NCBI GenBank assembly: GCA_003635255.1 | Contig: PYJC01000117.1 | Span: forward strand, 7,946 to 55,206 | Origin: Candidatus Poribacteria bacterium | Lineage (GTDB): Bacteria; Poribacteria; WGA-4E; WGA-3G | Reading direction: 5' to 3' | Length of the DNA: 47,261 bases | Shown here: piece by piece, positions 43,081 through 47,261 of the stretch | Layout of the letters: the number at the start of each line of letters is the position of its first letter | Position numbering within the stretch: the first letter of the stretch is position 1 | Notes under the pieces: generated by a model | Database searches by the model: none | What the model saw: the letters and a program-made list of their open reading frames with translations, nothing else | Told to the model about the DNA's origin: nothing | Position numbers and translations under genes: made by a program

Positions 43081-44097
43081 ATGGTAATCGTTACTAAGAC
43101 CGATGCGACACAATCAGATATTGATGCTGTTGTTAAACGGATCGAAAGTGTCGGGTTGAAAGCGCAAATCTCAACTGGCGAACGGCACACGGTCATCGGT
43201 GTTATAGGAGATAAGACATTGCTTGGTGATATTCCGATAGAATCCATGTCCGGTGTTGAACGGACGATGCCGATTACAGCACCGTTCAAGTTAGCGAGCC
43301 GCGAATTTCGGGATGAACCCACAGTGATTGCAGTCAACGGCACAAAGATTGGCAGCAAGCAGGTCCCTGTTATCGCCGGGCCGTGTGCGGTAGAGAGCAC
43401 AGAACAGATCGTGACCATCGCTCGGCTCGTTGAAAAAGCAGGCGCGAGTTTCATCAGGGGCGGTGCCTTTAAACCGAGAACGGGACCTTATAGTTTCCAA
43501 GGCTACGGTGAAAGCGCGCTCAAGATGCTAAAAGAAGCAAAAGACGAAACTGGGCTCGGTATTGTCACCGAAGTCATGACACCACACGAAGTCGAACTCG
43601 TCGGCGAATACACAGACATGTTCCAACTCGGGACCCGGAACATGACCAATTTTTATCTGTTGCGTGAAGTCGGGCGGGCACAAAAACCAGTGATTCTCAA
43701 GCGTGGGATGTCGGCGACAATCGAAGAATGGCTACTTGCTGCCGAATATATCCTCGCAGAAGGCAACCCGGATGTCATTCTATGTGAGCGCGGTATTCGC
43801 ACATTTGAAACCCATACACGCAACACACTTGACCTGAACGCGGTACCCGTCGTTCACGAATTAAGCCACCTGCCAATCGTCGTTGATCCAAGCCACGGCA
43901 CGGGTATTCGGAGTTTGGTGTGTGATATGACGAAGGCATCTGTGGCTGCCGGTGCCGATGGGCTGCTACTTGAGGTGCATCACGATCCAGATCATTCGAT
44001 GACAGGAGATGGTGCGCAGTCGTTGTTCCCAGATCAATTTGAGACACTCATGCAGGAACTGAAGACTATTGCTATCGCTGTCGGGCGTGAAATATAG
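43081..44097 (+). CDS. aroF: 3-deoxy-7-phosphoheptulonate (DAHP) synthase, AroG-Ibeta type with N-terminal regulatory domain
   Basis: DAHP synthase condenses PEP and erythrose 4-phosphate, the first step to Phe, Tyr and Trp. 338 residues from the ATG at 43081 (GGAGG twelve bases before); a TTG at 43072 is too close to that site. Residues 1-66 form a ferredoxin-like/ACT-like regulatory domain, as in the Thermotoga enzyme where it mediates Tyr/Phe inhibition. The barrel has GPCAVES (100-106), [11 protein letters not shown] (131-141), the metal-site HEL and the DPSHGTG motif. An attenuator-like leader precedes it. leuA follows after a heptamer element. Confidence 0.94.
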   Translation: MVIVTKTDATQSDIDAVVKRIESVGLKAQISTGERHTVIGVIGDKTLLGDIPIESMSGVERTMPITAPFKLASREFRDEPTVIAVNGTKIGSKQVPVIAGPCAVESTEQIVTIARLVEKAGASFIRGGAFKPRTGPYSFQGYGESALKMLKEAKDETGLGIVTEVMTPHEVELVGEYTDMFQLGTRNMTNFYLLREVGRAQKPVILKRGMSATIEEWLLAAEYILAEGNPDVILCERGIRTFETHTRNTLDLNAVPVVHELSHLPIVVDPSHGTGIRSLVCDMTKASVAAGADGLLLEVHHDPDHSMTGDGAQSLFPDQFETLMQELKTIAIAVGREI

Positions 44098-44098
44098 T

Positions 44099-44269
44099 AG
44101 TTATAAGTTATAGGTTATAAGTTATAGGTTAAGAAGGTTCTTGGAACGCTTCTGTTCTCTGTGAAGGTTTCGACAGAAAACCGCCTTAACTTGTTAACTA
44201 AAAGTTAACTAAAAGGTTTTTCGCAGAAAAACCGCACTAACAACTTATAACTAATAACCAATAACTAAT
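44099..44269 (+). repeat. Heptamer-repeat hairpin element between aroF and leuA
   Basis: Left arm AGTTATA, AGTTATA, GGTTATA, AGTTATA, GGTTAAG (44099-44133); right arm AACTTAT, AACTAAT, AACCAAT, AACTAAT (44242-44269). The centre contains two further AGTTAACTAAA-type copies. The right arm runs up to the leuA ribosome site. Confidence 0.8.
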
Positions 44270-44285
44270 ATTGGAGGAAAGAGCC

Positions 44286-45839
44286 TTGGACGATTTTGAA
44301 ACCAACCAGCAGAAAGTCTATATTTTTGATACAACGCTCCGTGATGCCGAGCAGACTCCCGGTGCTGCGCTTGGTATTCAGGAAAAACTCGAGATTGCCA
44401 AGCATCTCGCGAAATTAAATGTTGATGTCATTGAAGCTGGATTCCCAATTTCGTCACCGGGCGATTTCGACGCTGTCAAACGGATAGCAAACGAAGTTGA
44501 CGGCCCGGAAATTTGCGCGCTCTCTCGCGTTGTAGAGAAAGACATTACTGCCGCATGGAAAGCGATTGAGGACGCGCCGCGCGCTCGTATCCACACGTTT
44601 GTCGGAACATCACCCATCCACATGGGACGTATCACACGGACGACTCCTGAAGATACACTCCGGATGGCAACAGATGCTGTCGCCTATGCGAAGAGCCTCT
44701 GCGAAGGACACTTAGATGCAAACGTGGAATTTTCACCGATGGACGCGGGACGGACGGAGTTAGCGTTTCTTTATGAAGTCGTCGAAGCGACCATCGCTGC
44801 AGGCGCGACCGTCGTCAACATCCCGGAAACCGTCGGATGGACAGTACCAACCGAGTTCGGTAATCTGATTAAAGGCATCATGGAAAATGTCCCGAACATT
44901 GACAGTGCCATTATTAGTGTCCACTGCCATAATGATCTCGGGTTGGCAGTGGCGAACAGTCTTATCGCTATTGAGCAGGGCGCACGTCAGGTAGAATGCA
45001 CAATCAACGGACTCGGCGAACGCGCCGGGAACACCTCACTCGAAGAGGTCGTCATGGCGATCCGAACCCGACGCGACTATTTCAAAGAATATTATACCGA
45101 AATTAACGCAAAGGAAATCGTCCCGATTAGTCGGCGTGTGAGCCGAACGATGGGGATTGCCGTGCAACCGAACAAAGCGATTGTCGGCGCAAATGCCTTC
45201 GCACACAGTTCGGGTATCCATCAGGACGGGATCATCAAATCACGGGTAACGTTTGAAATCATTGATCCACAGGAGATCGGTTGGAAAGAGAGTCAACTCG
45301 TCCTCAGTCCGCGTTCGGGACGTAACGCACTCAGGCATCGACTCAGCGAACTCGGCTACGAAGTGGATGCTGAACAACTGGACAAAGTCTATGAGAGATT
45401 CTTGAGGGTCGCTGACAAGAAAAAATCGGTGCAGGATGCCGACCTTGAAGCGATCATGAGCGATGAGATTCGCTCGATCCCTGCTGTCTTTGAACTGGAT
45501 TACATTCAAGTCGTCAGTGGAACAAGAATCTCACCGACGACAACAGTCGGTATCAAGACGGAAAATGGAGTTGTTGAAAAAGCGTCAACTGGCGATGGAC
45601 CTGTTGACGCAGCGTTTAAGGCGATTGGCCAAGTTGTTGACCTTCAACTGAACCTCATTGACTATCAGATCCGTTCCGTAACTGAGGGTGAAGACGCTAT
45701 CGGTGAAGTCTCATTGAAAGTGCAAGACAACGGGCACATCATCACTGGACACGGTGCCAGCACAGACATCATTGAGGCAAGCGCACGCGCTTACATCCAT
45801 GCTGTTAACAAGTTAATTCAGATCCGGTCTGAGGGGTAA
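44286..45839 (+). CDS. leuA: 2-isopropylmalate synthase
   Basis: LeuA condenses acetyl-CoA with 2-oxoisovalerate to start leucine synthesis. The TTG at 44286 is preceded by GGAGG with eight-base spacing, giving 517 residues. Catalytic HMGL-like barrel: TTLRDAEQTPG (Arg19-Asp20), metal HCHND (His213, His215) and GLGERAGNTSLEE. The C-terminal regulatory LeuA dimer domain (about 375-515) ends GASTDIIEASARAYIHAVNKL. A citramalate synthase role cannot be excluded, but length and motifs fit LeuA. It is downstream of aroF in the same orientation. Confidence 0.93.
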   Translation: MDDFETNQQKVYIFDTTLRDAEQTPGAALGIQEKLEIAKHLAKLNVDVIEAGFPISSPGDFDAVKRIANEVDGPEICALSRVVEKDITAAWKAIEDAPRARIHTFVGTSPIHMGRITRTTPEDTLRMATDAVAYAKSLCEGHLDANVEFSPMDAGRTELAFLYEVVEATIAAGATVVNIPETVGWTVPTEFGNLIKGIMENVPNIDSAIISVHCHNDLGLAVANSLIAIEQGARQVECTINGLGERAGNTSLEEVVMAIRTRRDYFKEYYTEINAKEIVPISRRVSRTMGIAVQPNKAIVGANAFAHSSGIHQDGIIKSRVTFEIIDPQEIGWKESQLVLSPRSGRNALRHRLSELGYEVDAEQLDKVYERFLRVADKKKSVQDADLEAIMSDEIRSIPAVFELDYIQVVSGTRISPTTTVGIKTENGVVEKASTGDGPVDAAFKAIGQVVDLQLNLIDYQIRSVTEGEDAIGEVSLKVQDNGHIITGHGASTDIIEASARAYIHAVNKLIQIRSEG

Positions 45840-45867
45840 GGAGGTTAGGACTTACGCAAATACCTTT

Positions 45868-45894
45868 GCTGGCGAGGTTTATAACCTCGCCAGC
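45868..45894 (+). repeat. Perfect palindrome downstream of leuA
   Basis: Two 12-base arms, GCTGGCGAGGTT and AACCTCGCCAGC, flank a TAT loop 28 bases after the leuA stop. It may end the leuA transcript, although no U-tract follows, or be a dispersed repeat; it follows AGGACTTACGCAAAT, a motif like those at repeat edges. Confidence 0.65.
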
Positions 45895-45905
45895 GTCGCG
45901 TCATG

Positions 45906-45952
45906 GAGAGATTGCTTGAAAACGAGATAAATTTTTTCAACGACAATCTCTC
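45906..45952 (+). repeat. Long nested hairpin upstream of the lipoprotein gene
   Basis: GAGAGATTG (45906-45914) pairs with CAATCTCTC (45944-45952), and TTGAAAA (45916-45922) pairs with TTTTCAA (45934-45940) inside. Together a stem of 16 bp with small bulges, adjacent to the palindrome at 45868. Confidence 0.6.
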
Positions 45953-45982
45953 TTGACACGAGTTTTTATGAGGGAAAATTCA

Positions 45983-46426
45983 ATGTTAAGAATATCATCC
46001 CTATACATTTTAGTAATTGTGTCTCTCATTTCAATAGGATGTGGAACGATAGGTTTATCTAATAAACGAGATACAAGCGATCCAAACGTCACTCTGTCTT
46101 TTACAGAGGTATTAAACGATCCTGAAATGTATATAGATAAGGTATTAACCTTTGAGGCAGTTGTAAAGCACACACGTTATGGAAGTAATGTAGAGTTATA
46201 CACAAACAAGAAACTGAGACAGTTTTCCATTACCACGCATGGTGCTGCTCTTCATAGCATAGGTGAAAATGGCGAGGAAGTAGAAATTTTACCGAATGAG
46301 AAATATAGATTCAAATGCAGAATTTACGAAATCAAAATTGATCAGCACAGTATATGGGATATTCGCGCTGAATTTATTATTTCAGATGAAGAGGAGATAT
46401 TGCATCAACCGGAGCTTGTAAACTAA
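45983..46426 (+). CDS. Hypothetical lipoprotein
   Basis: 147 residues from the ATG at 45983 (AGGGA eight bases before). The signal peptide ends VSLISIGC with a lipobox Cys at residue 20. The mature part looks like an OB-fold-sized beta domain: VTLSFTEVLNDPEMYIDKVLTFEAVVKH, then FKCRIYEIKIDQ and WDIRAEFII, reminiscent of small OB-type lipoproteins. Codon use is more AT-rich than neighbours. Function unknown. It ends at a strong terminator. Confidence 0.72.
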   Translation: MLRISSLYILVIVSLISIGCGTIGLSNKRDTSDPNVTLSFTEVLNDPEMYIDKVLTFEAVVKHTRYGSNVELYTNKKLRQFSITTHGAALHSIGENGEEVEILPNEKYRFKCRIYEIKIDQHSIWDIRAEFIISDEEEILHQPELVN

Positions 46427-46457
46427 AGGGCTAAATCTTTTTCGATAGTAATATGTC

Positions 46458-46490
46458 AAGCCCTGTTGGATTATCCAACAGGGCTTTTTT
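46458..46490. terminator. Rho-independent terminator, bidirectional
   Basis: A perfect 13-bp stem AAGCCCTGTTGGA / TCCAACAGGGCTT with a TTA loop, followed by T residues to 46490. Serves the lipoprotein gene and, on the other strand, the convergent pepA. Confidence 0.93.
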
Positions 46491-46511
46491 GTTTATGTAT
46501 TTTATAGAAGA

Positions 46512-47261
46512 TTACCAATCCTCAACCAATTGCACCAACAACCGCACGCCGTAACCTGACGCGCCTTCAGGGATATACGTAGAGCCTTTCATGCCCCACG
46601 CAGTGCCAGCGATGTCGAGATGCACCCATGGATAGCCTTCCGCGAACTTTTTCAAGAACGCGCCCCCGGCAATCGTACCAGCAGTGCCGTCACCGATATT
46701 CTGCACATCCGCAACCTTGCTTTTAACGCCTTCATCGTAATCGTCCCAAAGCGGCAATTCCCAAATCCGTTCGTGCGTTTTTTCAGCTGCCGATTTCACT
46801 TTCGCCATGAGTTCGGGATCTGTCCCCAGTGCCCCCGCTGCGATATGTCCTAAAGCACCAATCACAGCACCGGTGAGCGTCGCTAAGTCGATAACACCTT
46901 TCGGGTTATACTGCGCTGTCCATCCGAGTGCGTCTGCCAATACCAACCGTCCCTCAGCATCCGTGTTGAGAATCTCAATCGTTTTGCCGCCATAAGAGGT
47001 AACAACATCACCCGGTTTAACGGCTGTCCCGCTCGGCATGTTCTCGGTTGCAGCAACTAAACCGATGACACGCACGTTCGGTTTGAGTTGACCGATCACT
47101 TGCATCGCGCCGATCACAGCAGCGGCACCCGACATATCGTGTTTCATCTCGTGCATACCGCTTCCAGCTTTGATTGAGATCCCGCCTGTGTCAAAGGTAA
47201 TCCCTTTGCCGACAAGCACGACAGTATCTTGTCCTTCACCGTCAGGCGTATATTCGAGGAT
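46512..47261 (-). CDS. pepA: Leucyl aminopeptidase, C-terminal part (runs off the window)
   Basis: The open frame continues to the window edge at 47261, so only about 249 C-terminal residues are seen. M17 family motifs: GKGITFDTGGISIKAG (metal-site Lys and Asp, core TFDTGGISIK), MSGAAAVIGAM, and the signature NTDAEGRLVLADAL. The ending DIAGTAWGMKG and GASGYGVRLLVQLVEDW is typical. PepA removes N-terminal residues from peptides using two metal ions in the cytosol. The start codon lies outside the window. Confidence 0.94.
   Translation of the reverse strand: MLEYTPDGEGQDTVVLVGKGITFDTGGISIKAGSGMHEMKHDMSGAAAVIGAMQVIGQLKPNVRVIGLVAATENMPSGTAVKPGDVVTSYGGKTIEILNTDAEGRLVLADALGWTAQYNPKGVIDLATLTGAVIGALGHIAAGALGTDPELMAKVKSAAEKTHERIWELPLWDDYDEGVKSKVADVQNIGDGTAGTIAGGAFLKKFAEGYPWVHLDIAGTAWGMKGSTYIPEGASGYGVRLLVQLVEDW

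Overview
The window reads as a piece of a Gram-negative, free-living or symbiotic bacterial chromosome of moderate GC. Envelope clues are an ADP-heptose-type glycosyltransferase, an outer-membrane barrel, a lipoprotein and a GspC-like protein. The mix of LamG-domain secreted proteins, a sugar isomerase/epimerase, an enolase-superfamily enzyme, an M19 dipeptidase, GHFHADGTWH-type anchored proteins and abundant short palindromic repeats suggests Candidatus Poribacteria or a close relative. That assignment is inference from gene style; no rRNA or tRNA is present to test it.

Layout. 41-6632 (+): pyrR-pyrC-carA-carB pyrimidine operon, with heptamer-repeat elements between and inside the genes. 6772-10130: a hypothetical gene, a membrane protein and a sigma-54 activator whose receiver lacks the phospho-acceptor Asp. 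10152-15430 (-): nagB, a sugar isomerase, a TPR protein and two tandem LamG-domain secreted proteins, each with its own strong promoter. 15607-19549 (+): FMN reductase, a short RNase HIII, thiI and a family 9 glycosyltransferase. 19590-23314 (-): beta-propeller, glycerol-1-phosphate-dehydrogenase-like, M19 dipeptidase and SRPBCC genes. 23695-24429 (+): PP2C phosphatase. 24520-26521 (-): nadD-yacG-yqeK-rsfS. 26885-28991 (-): SIS protein and enolase-superfamily enzyme. 29126-32295 (-): compact cluster of unknown envelope genes. 33249-38985 (+): aldo/keto reductase, a barrel gene with a disrupted 5' end, a peptide-binding lipoprotein, one permease and a small membrane protein. 39033-42398: cupin, aquaporin, two small heat-shock proteins and uridine kinase. 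42568-46426 (+): aromatic DAHP synthase with an attenuator-like leader, leuA and a lipoprotein. 46512-47261 (-): 3' part of pepA.

Strongest observations. (1) Hairpin elements built from 7-bp tandem repeats lie between genes and also, in frame, inside pyrC and carB, with a minimal repeat in carA; they add peptide segments to essential enzymes. (2) aroF is preceded by a promoter, a 14-residue leader peptide rich in Tyr with Phe and Trp, a possible antiterminator and a terminator, which is the architecture of aromatic attenuation. (3) Two consensus-matching sigma-54 promoters and an upstream dyad precede the small heat-shock genes, and the window also encodes a sigma-54 activator with a non-canonical receiver. 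(4) The 29126-32295 cluster encodes unrecognised membrane-anchored, His-motif and Cys/Pro-rich proteins.

All functional calls come from reading the sequence and family knowledge; no database search was run.
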